A stretch of 64,000 bases of DNA, from positions 1,550,001 to 1,614,000 of the forward strand of contig JAZGUH010000360.1 of the NCBI GenBank assembly GCA_037893225.1, given 5' to 3'. Shown in pieces: positions 12,001 through 25,700 of this stretch; the stretch's first letter is position 1, and each line of letters starts with the position of its first letter. The notes beneath the pieces are model-generated. The model did no database searches. It saw only the letters and a list, made by a program, of their open reading frames with translations, and had not been told where the DNA came from. Made by a program: the position numbers and the translations under genes. The DNA is from Hippasteria phrygiana (lineage: Eukaryota > Echinodermata > Asteroidea > Valvatida > Goniasteridae).

Positions 12001-15000
12001 AGGAAGCCGCCGATGATTGCAACATGTAGCGCCAGATCTAAGCTAAACATACATGTCAAAATTGCTGCATTTGGTTGATATTTCATGCAATTATGAATGA
12101 GTAAAGCAAGTTCATACCCCAGGGAATTTGACAGGCATGCAGCAATAAATAGAAGGTAATATGTACACAGATGTTGGCCGGGAAGAAAATATACATTGCG
12201 AGGTTTGAATTTTCTCCACAAGTTTTAACTCTAGGAAGCCGCCGATAATTGCAACATGTAGAGCCAGATCTAAGCTATCCATACATGTCAAAATTACTGC
12301 ATTTGGTTGATATTTCATGCAATTATGAATGAGTAAAGCAAGTTCATACCCCATGGAATTTGACAGGCATGGAGCAATAAATAGACGGTAATATATACAC
12401 AGATGTTGGCTGGGAAGAAAATATACATTGCGAGGTTTGAATTTTCTCCACAAGTTTTAACTCTAAGAAGCTGCCGATAATTGCAACATGTAGAGCCAGA
12501 TCTAAGCTATCCATACATGTCAAAATTACTGAATTTGGTTGATATTTCATGCAATTATGAATGAGTAAAGCAAGTCCATACCCCAGGGAATTTGACATGC
12601 ATGGAGCAATAAATAGAAGGTAATATGTACACAAATGTTGGCCAGAAAGAAAATAAACATTGCGAGGTTTGAATTTTCTCCACAAGTTTGAACTCTAGGA
12701 AGCCGCCGATGATTGCAACATGTAGCGCCAGATCTAAGCTAAACATACATGTCAAAATTGCTGCATTTGGTTGATATTTCATGCAATTATGAATGAGTAA
12801 AGCAAGTTCATACCCCAGGGAATTTGACAGGCATGCAGCAATAAATAGAAGGTAATATGTACACAGATGTTGGCCGGGAAGAAAATATACATTGCGAGGT
12901 TTGAATTTTCTCCACAAGTTTTAACTCTAAGAAGCCGCCGATGATTGCAACATGTAGCGCCAGATCTAAGCTATCCATACATGTCAAAATTACTGCATTT
13001 GGTTGATATTTCATGCAATTATGAATGAATAAAGCAAGTCCATACCCCAGGGAATTTGACATGCATGGAGCAATAAATAGACGGTAATATGTACACAGAT
13101 GTTGGCCGGAAAGAAAATAAACATTGCGAGGTTTGAATTTTCTCCACAAGTTTGAACTCTAAGAAGCCGCCGATGATTGCAACATGTAGCGCCAGATCTA
13201 AGCTATCCATACATGTCAAAATTACTGCATTTGGTTGATATTTCATGCAATTATGAATGAGTAAAGCAAGTCCATACCCCAGGGAATTTGACAGGCATGG
13301 AGCAATAAATAGACGGTAATATATACACAGATGTTGGCTGGGAAGAAAATATACATTGCGAGGTTTGAATTTTCTCCACAAGTTTTAACTCTAAGAAGCC
13401 GCCGATAATTGCAACATGTAGAGCCAGATCTAAGCTATCCATACATGTCAAAATTACTGAATTTGGTTGATATTTCATGCAATTATGAATGAGTAAAGCA
13501 AGTCCATACCCCAGGGAATTTGACATGCATGGAGCAATAAATAGAAGGTAATATGTACACAAATGTTGGCCAGAAAGAAAATAAACATTGCGAGGTTTGA
13601 ATTTTCTCCACAAGTTTGAACTCTAGGAAGCCGCCGATGATTGCAACATGTAGCGCCAGATCTAAGCTAAACATACATGTCAAAATTGCTGCATTTGGTT
13701 GATATTTCATGCAATTATGAATGAGTAAAGCAAGTTCATACCCCAGGGAATTTGACAGGCATGCAGCAATAAATAGAAGGTAATATGTACACAGATGTTG
13801 GCCGGGAAGAAAATATACATTGCGAGGTTTGAATTTTCTCCACAAGTTTTAACTCTAGGAAGCCGCCGATAATTGCAACATGTAGAGCCAGATCTAAGCT
13901 ATCCATACATGTCAAAATTACTGCATTTGGTTGATATTTCATGCAATTATGAATGAGTAAAGCAAGTTCATACCCCATGGAATTTGACAGGCATGGAGCA
14001 ATAAATAGAGGGTAATATGCACACAGATGGTGGCCGGAAAGAAAATAAACATTGCGAGGTTTGAATTTTCTCCACAAGTTTGAACTCTAAGAAGCCGCCG
14101 ATGATTGCAACATGTAGCGCCAGATCTAAGCTATCCATACATGTCAAAATTACTGCATTTGGTTGATATTTCATGCAATTATGAATGAATAAAGCAAGTC
14201 CATACCCCAGGGAATTTGACAGGCATGGAGCAATAAATAGACGGTAATATATACACAGATGTTGGCTGGGAAGAAAATATACATTGCGAGGTTTGAATTT
14301 TCTCCACAAGTTTTAACTCTAAGAAGCCGCCGATAATTGCAACATGTAGAGCCAGATCTAAGCTATCCATACATGTCAAAATTACTGAATTTGGTTGATA
14401 TTTCATGCAATTATGAATGAGTAAAGCAAGTCCATACCCCAGGGAATTTGACATGCATGGAGCAATAAATAGAAGGTAATATGTACACAAATGTTGGCCA
14501 GAAAGAAAATAAACATTGCGAGGTTTGAATTTTCTCCACAAGTTTGAACTCTAGGAAGCCGCCGATGATTGCAACATGTAGCGCCAGATCTAAGCTAAAC
14601 ATACATGTCAAAATTGCTGCATTTGGTTGATATTTCATGCAATTATGAATGAGTAAAGCAAGTTCATACCCCAGGGAATTTGACAGGCATGCAGCAATAA
14701 ATAGAAGGTAATATGTACACAGATGTTGGCCGGGAAGAAAATATACATTGCGAGGTTTGAATTTTCTCCACAAGTTTTAACTCTAAGAAGCCGCCGATGA
14801 TTGCAACATGTAGCGCCAGATCTAAGCTATCCATACATGTCAAAATTACTGCATTTGGTTGATATTTCATGCAATTATGAATGAATAAAGCAAGTCCATA
14901 CCCCAGGGAATTTGACATGCATGGAGCAATAAATAGACGGTAATATGTACACAGATGTTGGCCGGAAAGAAAATAAACATTGCGAGGTTTGAATTTTCTC

Positions 15001-16729
15001 CACAAGTTTGAACTCTAAGAAGCCGCCGATGATTGCAACATGTAGCGCCAGATCTAAGCTATCCATACATGTCAAAATTACTGCATTTGGTTGATATTTC
15101 ATGCAATTATGAATGAGTAAAGCAAGTCCATACCCCAGGGAATTTGACAGGCATGGAGCAATAAATAAAAGGTAATATGCACACAGATGGTGGCCGGGAA
15201 GAAAATAAACATTGCGAGGTTTGAATTTTCTCCACAGGGTTTATCTCTAGGAAGCCGCCGATAATTGCAACATGTAGAGCCAGATCTAAGCTATCCATAC
15301 ATGTCAAAATTACTGAATTTGGTTGATATTTCATGCAATTATGAATGAGTAAAGCAAGTCCATACCCCAGGGAATTTGACATGCATGGAGCAATAAATAG
15401 AAGGTAATATGTACACAAATGTTGGCCAGAAAGAAAATAAACATTGCGAGGTTTGAATTTTCTCCACAAGTTTGAACTCTAGGAAGCCGCCGATGATTGC
15501 AACATGTAGCGCCAGATCTAAGCTAAACATACATGTCAAAATTGCTGCATTTGGTTGATATTTCATGCAATTATGAATGAGTAAAGCAAGTTCATACCCC
15601 ACGGAATTTGACAGGCATGCAGCAATAAATAGAAGGTAATATGTACACAGATGTTGGCCGGGAAGAAAATATACATTGCGAGGTTTGAATTTTCTCCACA
15701 AGTTTTAACTCTAAGAAGCCGCCGATGATTGCAACATGTAGCGCCAGATCTAAGCTATCCATACATGTCAAAATTACTGCATTTGGTTGATATTTCATGC
15801 AATTATGAATGAATAAAGCAAGTCCATACCCCAGGGAATTTGACATGCATGGAGCAATAAATAGACGGTAATATGTACACAGATGTTGGCCGGAAAGAAA
15901 ATAAACATTGCGAGGTTTGAATTTTCTCCACAAGTTTGAACTCTAAGAAGCCGCCGATGATTGCAACATGTAGCGCCAGATCTAAGCTATCCATACATGT
16001 CAAAATTACTGCATTTGGTTGATATTTCATGCAATTATGAATGAGTAAAGCAAGTCCATACCCGAGGGAATTTGACAGGCATGGAGCAATAAATAGACGG
16101 TAATATATACACAGATGTTGGCTGGGAAGAAAATATACATTGCGAGGTTTGAATTTTCTCCACAAGTTTTAACTCTAAGAAGCCGCCGATAATTGCAACA
16201 TGTAGAGCCAGATCTAAGCTATCCATACATGTCAAAATTACTGAATTTGGTTGATATTTCATGCAATTATGAATGAGTAAAGCAAGTCCATACCCCAGGG
16301 AATTTGACATGCATGGAGCAATAAATAGAAGGTAATATGTACACAAATGTTGGCCAGAAAGAAAATAAACATTGCGAGGTTTGAATTTTCTCCACAAGTT
16401 TGAACTCTAGGAAGCCGCCGATGATTGCAACATGTAGCGCCAGATCTAAGCTAAACATACATGTCAAAATTGCTGCATTTGGTTGATATTTCATGCAATT
16501 ATGAATGAGTAAAGCAAGTTCATACCCCAGGGAATTTGACAGGCATGCAGCAATAAATAGAAGGTAATATGTACACAGATGTTGGCCGGGAAGAAAATAT
16601 ACATTGCGAGGTTTGAATTTTCTCCACAAGTTTTAACTCTAGGAAGCCGCCGATAATTGCAACATGTAGAGCCAGATCTAAGCTATCCATACATGTCAAA
16701 ATTACTGCATTTGGTTGATATTTCATGCA

Positions 16730-19700
16730 ATTATGAATGAGTAAAGCAAGTTCATACCCCATGGAATTTGACAGGCATGGAGCAATAAATAGAGGGTAAT
16801 ATGCACACAGATGGTGGCCGGAAAGAAAATAAACATTGCGAGGTTTGAATTTTCTCCACAAGTTTGAACTCTAAGAAGCCGCCGATGATTGCAACATGTA
16901 GCGCCAGATCTAAGCTATCCATACATGTCAAAATTACTGCATTTGGTTGATATTTCATGCAATTATGAATGAATAAAGCAAGTCCATACCCCAGGGAATT
17001 TGACAGGCATGGAGCAATAAATAGACGGTAATATATACACAGATGTTGGCTGGGAAGAAAATATACATTGCGAGGTTTGAATTTTCTCCACAAGTTTTAA
17101 CTCTAAGAAGCCGCCGATAATTGCAACATGTAGAGCCAGATCTAAGCTATCCATACATGTCAAAATTACTGAATTTGGTTGATATTTCATGCAATTATGA
17201 ATGAGTAAAGCAAGTCCATACCCCAGGGAATTTGACATGCATGGAGCAATAAATAGAAGGTAATATGTACACAAATGTTGGCCAGAAAGAAAATAAACAT
17301 TGCGAGGTTTGAATTTTCTCCACAAGTTTGAACTCTAGGAAGCCGCCGATGATTGCAACATGTAGCGCCAGATCTAAGCTAAACATACATGTCAAAATTG
17401 CTGCATTTGGTTGATATTTCATGCAATTATGAATGAGTAAAGCAAGTTCATACCCCAGGGAATTTGACAGGCATGCAGCAATAAATAGAAGGTAATATGT
17501 ACACAGATGTTGGCCGGGAAGAAAATATACATTGCGAGGTTTGAATTTTCTCCACAAGTTTTAACTCTAAGAAGCCGCCGATGATTGCAACATGTAGCGC
17601 CAGATCTAAGCTATCCATACATGTCAAAATTACTGCATTTGGTTGATATTTCATGCAATTATGAATGAATAAAGCAAGTCCATACCCCAGGGAATTTGAC
17701 ATGCATGGAGCAATAAATAGACGGTAATATGTACACAGATGTTGGCCGGAAAGAAAATAAACATTGCGAGGTTTGAATTTTCTCCACAAGTTTGAACTCT
17801 AAGAAGCCGCCGATGATTGCAACATGTAGCGCCAGATCTAAGCTATCCATACATGTCAAAATTACTGCATTTGGTTGATATTTCATGCAATTATGAATGA
17901 GTAAAGCAAGTCCATACCCCAGGGAATTTGACAGGCATGGAGCAATAAATAAAAGGTAATATGCACACAGATGGTGGCCGGGAAGAAAATAAACATTGCG
18001 AGGTTTGAATTTTCTCCACAGGGTTTATCTCTAGGAAGCCGCCGATAATTGCAACATGTAGAGCCAGATCTAAGCTATCCATACATGTCAAAATTACTGA
18101 ATTTGGTTGATATTTCATGCAATTATGAATGAGTAAAGCAAGTCCATACCCCAGGGAATTTGACATGCATGGAGCAATAAATAGAAGGTAATATGTACAC
18201 AAATGTTGGCCAGAAAGAAAATAAACATTGCGAGGTTTGAATTTTCTCCACAAGTTTGAACTCTAGGAAGCCGCCGATGATTGCAACATGTAGCGCCAGA
18301 TCTAAGCTAAACATACATGTCAAAATTGCTGCATTTGGTTGATATTTCATGCAATTATGAATGAGTAAAGCAAGTTCATACCCCAGGGAATTTGACAGGC
18401 ATGCAGCAATAAATAGAAGGTAATATGTACACAGATGTTGGCCGGGAAGAAAATATACATTGCGAGGTTTGAATTTTCTCCACAAGTTTTAACTCTAAGA
18501 AGCCGCCGATGATTGCAACATGTAGCGCCAGATCTAAGCTATCCATACATGTCAAAATTACTGCATTTGGTTGATATTTCATGCAATTATGAATGAATAA
18601 AGCAAGTCCATACCCCAGGGAATTTGACATGCATGGAGCAATAAATAGACGGTAATATGTACACAGATGTTGGCCGGAAAGAAAATAAACATTGCGAGGT
18701 TTGAATTTTCTCCACAAGTTTGAACTCTAAGAAGCCGCCGATGATTGCAACATGTAGCGCCAGATCTAAGCTATCCATACATGTCAAAATTACTGCATTT
18801 GGTTGATATTTCATGCAATTATGAATGAGTAAAGCAAGTCCATACCCCAGGGAATTTGACAGGCATGGAGCAATAAATAGACGGTAATATATACACAGAT
18901 GTTGGCTGGGAAGAAAATATACATTGCGAGGTTTGAATTTTCTCCACAAGTTTTAACTCTAAGAAGCCGCCGATAATTGCAACATGTAGAGCCAGATCTA
19001 AGCTATCCATACATGTCAAAATTACTGAATTTGGTTGATATTTCATGCAATTATGAATGAGTAAAGCAAGTCCATACCCCAGGGAATTTGACATGCATGG
19101 AGCAATAAATAGAAGGTAATATGTACACAAATGTTGGCCAGAAAGAAAATAAACATTGCGAGGTTTGAATTTTCTCCACAAGTTTGAACTCTAGGAAGCC
19201 GCCGATGATTGCAACATGTAGCGCCAGATCTAAGCTAAACATACATGTCAAAATTGCTGCATTTGGTTGATATTTCATGCAATTATGAATGAGTAAAGCA
19301 AGTTCATACCCCAGGGAATTTGACAGGCATGCAGCAATAAATAGAAGGTAATATGTACACAGATGTTGGCCGGGAAGAAAATATACATTGCGAGGTTTGA
19401 ATTTTCTCCACAAGTTTTAACTCTAGGAAGCCGCCGATAATTGCAACATGTAGAGCCAGATCTAAGCTATCCATACATGTCAAAATTACTGCATTTGGTT
19501 GATATTTCATGCAATTATGAATGAGTAAAGCAAGTTCATACCCCATGGAATTTGACAGGCATGGAGCAATAAATAGAGGGTAATATGCACACAGATGGTG
19601 GCCGGAAAGAAAATAAACATTGCGAGGTTTGAATTTTCTCCACAAGTTTGAACTCTAAGAAGCCGCCGATGATTGCAACATGTAGCGCCAGATCTAAGCT

Positions 19701-22700
19701 ATCCATACATGTCAAAATTACTGCATTTGGTTGATATTTCATGCAATTATGAATGAATAAAGCAAGTCCATACCCCAGGGAATTTGACAGGCATGGAGCA
19801 ATAAATAGACGGTAATATATACACAGATGTTGGCTGGGAAGAAAATATACATTGCGAGGTTTGAATTTTCTCCACAAGTTTTAACTCTAAGAAGCCGCCG
19901 ATAATTGCAACATGTAGAGCCAGATCTAAGCTATCCATACATGTCAAAATTACTGAATTTGGTTGATATTTCATGCAATTATGAATGAGTAAAGCAAGTC
20001 CATACCCCAGGGAATTTGACATGCATGGAGCAATAAATAGAAGGTAATATGTACACAAATGTTGGCCAGAAAGAAAATAAACATTGCGAGGTTTGAATTT
20101 TCTCCACAAGTTTGAACTCTAGGAAGCCGCCGATGATTGCAACATGTAGCGCCAGATCTAAGCTAAACATACATGTCAAAATTGCTGCATTTGGTTGATA
20201 TTTCATGCAATTATGAATGAGTAAAGCAAGTTCATACCCCAGGGAATTTGACAGGCATGCAGCAATAAATAGAAGGTAATATGTACACAGATGTTGGCCG
20301 GGAAGAAAATATACATTGCGAGGTTTGAATTTTCTCCACAAGTTTTAACTCTAGGAAGCCGCCGATAATTGCAACATGTAGAGCCAGATCTAAGCTATCC
20401 ATACATGTCAAAATTACTGCATTTGGTTGATATTTCATGCAATTATGAATGAGTAAAGCAAGTTCATACCCCATGGAATTTGACAGGCATGGAGCAATAA
20501 ATAGAGGGTAATATGCACACAGATGGTGGCCGGAAAGAAAATAAACATTGCGAGGTTTGAATTTTCTCCACAAGTTTGAACTCTAAGAAGCCGCCGATGA
20601 TTGCAACATGTAGCGCCAGATCTAAGCTATCCATACATGTCAAAATTACTGCATTTGGTTGATATTTCATGCAATTATGAATGAATAAAGCAAGTCCATA
20701 CCCCAGGGAATTTGACAGGCATGGAGCAATAAATAGACGGTAATATATACACAGATGTTGGCTGGGAAGAAAATATACATTGCGAGGTTTGAATTTTCTC
20801 CACAAGTTTTAACTCTAAGAAGCCGCCGATAATTGCAACATGTAGAGCCAGATCTAAGCTATCCATACATGTCAAAATTACTGAATTTGGTTGATATTTC
20901 ATGCAATTATGAATGAGTAAAGCAAGTCCATACCCCAGGGAATTTGACATGCATGGAGCAATAAATAGAAGGTAATATGTACACAAATGTTGGCCAGAAA
21001 GAAAATAAACATTGCGAGGTTTGAATTTTCTCCACAAGTTTGAACTCTAGGAAGCCGCCGATGATTGCAACATGTAGCGCCAGATCTAAGCTAAACATAC
21101 ATGTCAAAATTGCTGCATTTGGTTGATATTTCATGCAATTATGAATGAGTAAAGCAAGTTCATACCCCAGGGAATTTGACAGGCATGCAGCAATAAATAG
21201 AAGGTAATATGTACACAGATGTTGGCCGGGAAGAAAATATACATTGCGAGGTTTGAATTTTCTCCACAAGTTTTAACTCTAAGAAGCCGCCGATGATTGC
21301 AACATGTAGCGCCAGATCTAAGCTATCCATACATGTCAAAATTACTGCATTTGGTTGATATTTCATGCAATTATGAATGAATAAAGCAAGTCCATACCCC
21401 AGGGAATTTGACATGCATGGAGCAATAAATAGACGGTAATATGTACACAGATGTTGGCCGGAAAGAAAATAAACATTGCGAGGTTTGAATTTTCTCCACA
21501 AGTTTGAACTCTAAGAAGCCGCCGATGATTGCAACATGTAGCGCCAGATCTAAGCTATCCATACATGTCAAAATTACTGCATTTGGTTGATATTTCATGC
21601 AATTATGAATGAGTAAAGCAAGTCCATACCCCAGGGAATTTGACAGGCATGGAGCAATAAATAAAAGGTAATATGCACACAGATGGTGGCCGGGAAGAAA
21701 ATAAACATTGCGAGGTTTGAATTTTCTCCACAGGGTTTATCTCTAGGAAGCCGCCGATAATTGCAACATGTAGAGCCAGATCTAAGCTATCCATACATGT
21801 CAAAATTACTGCATTTGGTTGATATTTCATGCAATTATTGAATGAGTAAAGCAAGTCCATACCCCAGGGAATTTGACAGGCATGGAGCAATAAATAGACG
21901 GTAATATATACACAGATGTTGGCTGGGAAGAAAATATACATTGCGAGGTTTGAATTTTCTCCACAAGTTTTAACTCTAAGAAGCCGCCGATAATTGCAAC
22001 ATGTAGAGCCAGATCTAAGCTATCCATACATGTCAAAATTACTGAATTTGGTTGATATTTCATGCAATTATGAATGAGTAAAGCAAGTCCATACCCCAGG
22101 GAATTTGACATGCATGGAGCAATAAATAGAAGGTAATATGTACACAAATGTTGGCCAGAAAGAAAATAAACATTGCGAGGTTTGAATTTTCTCCACAAGT
22201 TTGAACTCTAGGAAGCCGCCGATGATTGCAACATGTAGCGCCAGATCTAAGCTAAACATACATGTCAAAATTGCTGCATTTGGTTGATATTTCATGCAAT
22301 TATGAATGAGTAAAGCAAGTTCATACCCCAGGGAATTTGACAGGCATGCAGCAATAAATAGAAGGTAATATGTACACAGATGTTGGCCGGGAAGAAAATA
22401 TACATTGCGAGGTTTGAATTTTCTCCACAAGTTTTAACTCTAAGAAGCCGCCGATGATTGCAACATGTAGCGCCAGATCTAAGCTATCCATACATGTCAA
22501 AATTACTGCATTTGGTTGATATTTCATGCAATTATGAATGAATAAAGCAAGTCCATACCCCAGGGAATTTGACATGCATGGAGCAATAAATAGACGGTAA
22601 TATGTACACAGATGTTGGCCGGAAAGAAAATAAACATTGCGAGGTTTGAATTTTCTCCACAAGTTTGAACTCTAAGAAGCCGCCGATGATTGCAACATGT

Positions 22701-25700
22701 AGCGCCAGATCTAAGCTATCCATACATGTCAAAATTACTGCATTTGGTTGATATTTCATGCAATTATGAATGAGTAAAGCAAGTCCATACCCCAGGGAAT
22801 TTGACAGGCATGGAGCAATAAATAAAAGGTAATATGCACACAGATGGTGGCCGGGAAGAAAATAAACATTGCGAGGTTTGAATTTTCTCCACAGGGTTTA
22901 TCTCTAGGAAGCCGCCGATAATTGCAACATGTAGAGCCAGATCTAAGCTATCCATACATGTCAAAATTACTGCATTTGGTTGATATTTCATGCAATTATT
23001 GAATGAGTAAAGCAAGTCCATACCCCAGGGAATTTGACAGGCATGGAGCAATAAATAGAAGGTAATGTGCACACAGATGGTGGCCGGGAAGAAAATAAAC
23101 ATTGCGAGGTTTGAATTTTCTCCACAAGTTTTAACTCTAGGAAGCCGCCGATAATTGCAACATGTAGAGCCAGATCTAAGCTATCCATACATGTCAAAAT
23201 TACTGCATTTGGTTGATATTTCATGCAATTATGAATGAATAAAGCAAGTCCATACCCCAGGGAATTTGACATGCATGGAGCAATAAATAGACGGTAATAT
23301 GTACACAGATGTTGGCCGGAAAGAAAATAAACATTGCGAGGTTTGAATTTTCTCCACAAGTTTGAACTCTAAGAAGCCGCCGATGATTGCAACATGTAGC
23401 GCCAGATCTAAGCTATCCATACATGTCAAAATTACTGCATTTGGTTGATATTTCATGCAATTATGAATGAGTAAAGCAAGTCCATACCCCAGGGAATTTG
23501 ACATGCATGGAGCAATAAATAAAAGGTAATATGCACACAGATGGTGGCCGGGAAGAAAATAAACATTGCGAGGTTTGAATTTTCTCCACAGGGTTTATCT
23601 CTAGGAAGCCGCCGATAATTGCAACATGTAGAGCCAGATCTAAGCTATCCATACATGTCAAAATTACTGAATTTGGTTGATATTTCATGCAATTATGAAT
23701 GAGTAAAGCAAGTCCATACCCCAGGGAATTTGACATGCATGGAGCAATAAATAGAAGGTAATATGTACACAAATGTTGGCCAGAAAGAAAATAAACATTG
23801 CGAGGTTTGAATTTTCTCCACAAGTTTGAACTCTAGGAAGCCGCCGATGATTGCAACATGTAGCGCCAGATCTAAGCTAAACATACATGTCAAAATTGCT
23901 GCATTTGGTTGATATTTCATGCAATTATGAATGAGTAAAGCAAGTTCATACCCCAGGGAATTTGACAGGCATGCAGCAATAAATAGAAGGTAATATGTAC
24001 ACAGATGTTGGCCGGGAAGAAAATATACATTGCGAGGTTTGAATTTTCTCCACAAGTTTTAACTCTAAGAAGCCGCCGATGATTGCAACATGTAGCGCCA
24101 GATCTAAGCTATCCATACATGTCAAAATTACTGCATTTGGTTGATATTTCATGCAATTATGAATGAATAAAGCAAGTCCATACCCCAGGGAATTTGACAT
24201 GCATGGAGCAATAAATAGACGGTAATATGTACACAGATGTTGGCCGGAAAGAAAATAAACATTGCGAGGTTTGAATTTTCTCCACAAGTTTGAACTCTAA
24301 GAAGCCGCCGATGATTGCAACATGTAGCGCCAGATCTAAGCTATCCATACATGTCAAAATTACTGCATTTGGTTGATATTTCATGCAATTATGAATGAGT
24401 AAAGCAAGTCCATACCCCAGGGAATTTGACAGGCATGGAGCAATAAATAAAAGGTAATATGCACACAGATGGTGGCCGGGAAGAAAATAAACATTGCGAG
24501 GTTTGAATTTTCTCCACAGGGTTTATCTCTAGGAAGCCGCCGATAATTGCAACATGTAGAGCCAGATCTAAGCTATCCATACATGTCAAAATTACTGCAT
24601 TTGGTTGATATTTCATGCAATTATTGAATGAGTAAAGCAAGTCCATACCCCAGGGAATTTGACAGGCATGGAGCAATAAATAGAAGGTAATGTGCACACA
24701 GATGGTGGCCGGGAAGAAAATAAACATTGCGAGGTTTGAATTTTCTCCACAAGTTTTAACTCTAGGAAGCCGCCGATAATTGCAACATGTAGAGCCAGAT
24801 CTAAGCTATCCATACATGTCAAAATTACTGCATTTGGTTGATATTTCATGCAATTATGAATGAATAAAGCAAGTCCATACCCCAGGGAATTTGACATGCA
24901 TGGAGCAATAAATAGACGGTAATATGTACACAGATGTTGGCCGGAAAGAAAATAAACATTGCGAGGTTTGAAGTTTCTCCACAAGTTTGAACTCTAAGAA
25001 GCCGCCGATGATTGCAACATGTAGCGCCAGATCTAAGCTATCCATACATGTCAAAATTACTGCATTTGGTTGATATTTCATGCAATTATGAATGAGTAAA
25101 GCAAGTCCATACCCCAGGGAATTTGACATGCATGGAGCAATAAATAAAAGGTAATATGCACACAGATGGTGGCCGGGAAGAAAATAAACATTGCGAGGTT
25201 TGAATTTTCTCCACAGGGTTTATCTCTAGGAAGCCGCCGATAATTGCAACATGTAGAGCCAGATCTAAGCTATCCATACATGTCAAAATTACTGCATTTG
25301 GTTGATATTTCATGCAATTATTGAATGAGTAAAGCAAGTCCATACCCCAGGGAATTTGACAGGCATGGAGCAATAAATAGAAGGTAATGTGCACACAGAT
25401 GGTGGCCGGGAAGAAAATAAACATTGCGAGGTTTGAATTTTCTCCACAAGTTTTAACTCTAGGAAGCCGCCGATAATTGCAACATGTAGAGCCAGATCTA
25501 AGCTATCCATACATGTCAAAATTACTGCATTTGGTTGATATTTCATGCAATTATGAATGAGTAAAGCAAGTTCATACCCCATGGAATTTGACAGGCATGG
25601 AGCAATAAATAGAGGGTAATATGCACACAGATGGTGGCCGGAAAGAAAATAAACATTGCGAGGTTTGAATTTTCTCCACAAGTTTGAACTCTAAGAAGCC

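Larger units (their letters stand above)
2028..17569. repeat. Tandem duplication, period 6264 bp (27 monomers), later split by the 2320-bp event
   Basis: Monomer order and markers from 5147 to 11305 recur 6264 bp downstream up to 17569. The one mismatch noticed is 5341 g versus 11605 a. Bases 2028-5146 align instead at +8584 (6264 + 2320), with shared a at 2826/11410, and mismatches noticed at 2333 and 3021. The right limit is exact: 11306 g versus 17570 a, where C in the first copy meets C/D in the second. Shared markers include 'ccccacgg' (9306/15570) and 'cccgagg' (9770/16034). Confidence 0.78.
490..21833. repeat. Left domain: 92 monomers of 232 bp on the A-B-C-D tetramer
   Basis: Order by start. 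490 D-like. 722 A,B,C,D. 1650 A, B/D. 2114 A,B,C,D. 3042 A,B,C, D/A. 3970 B, C/D, E, A'. 4898 B, D. 5362 A,B,C, D/A. 6290 B, C/D, E, A'. 7218 B,C,D,A. 8146 B, C/D, E, F. 9074 B, C/D, E, A'. 10002 B,C,D,A. 10930 B,C,D,A. 11858 B,C, D/A. 12554 B, C/D, E, A'. 13482 B,C,D,A. 14410 B, C/D, E, F. 15338 B, C/D, E, A'. 16266 B,C,D,A. 17194 B, C/D, E, F. 18122 B, C/D, E, A'. 19050 B,C,D,A. 19978 B,C,D,A. 20906 B, C/D, E, F. Read from B, nearly every step is four monomers, either B-C-D-A or B-C/D-E-(A' or F). The exceptions are steps that contain hybrid monomers. Confidence 0.88.
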
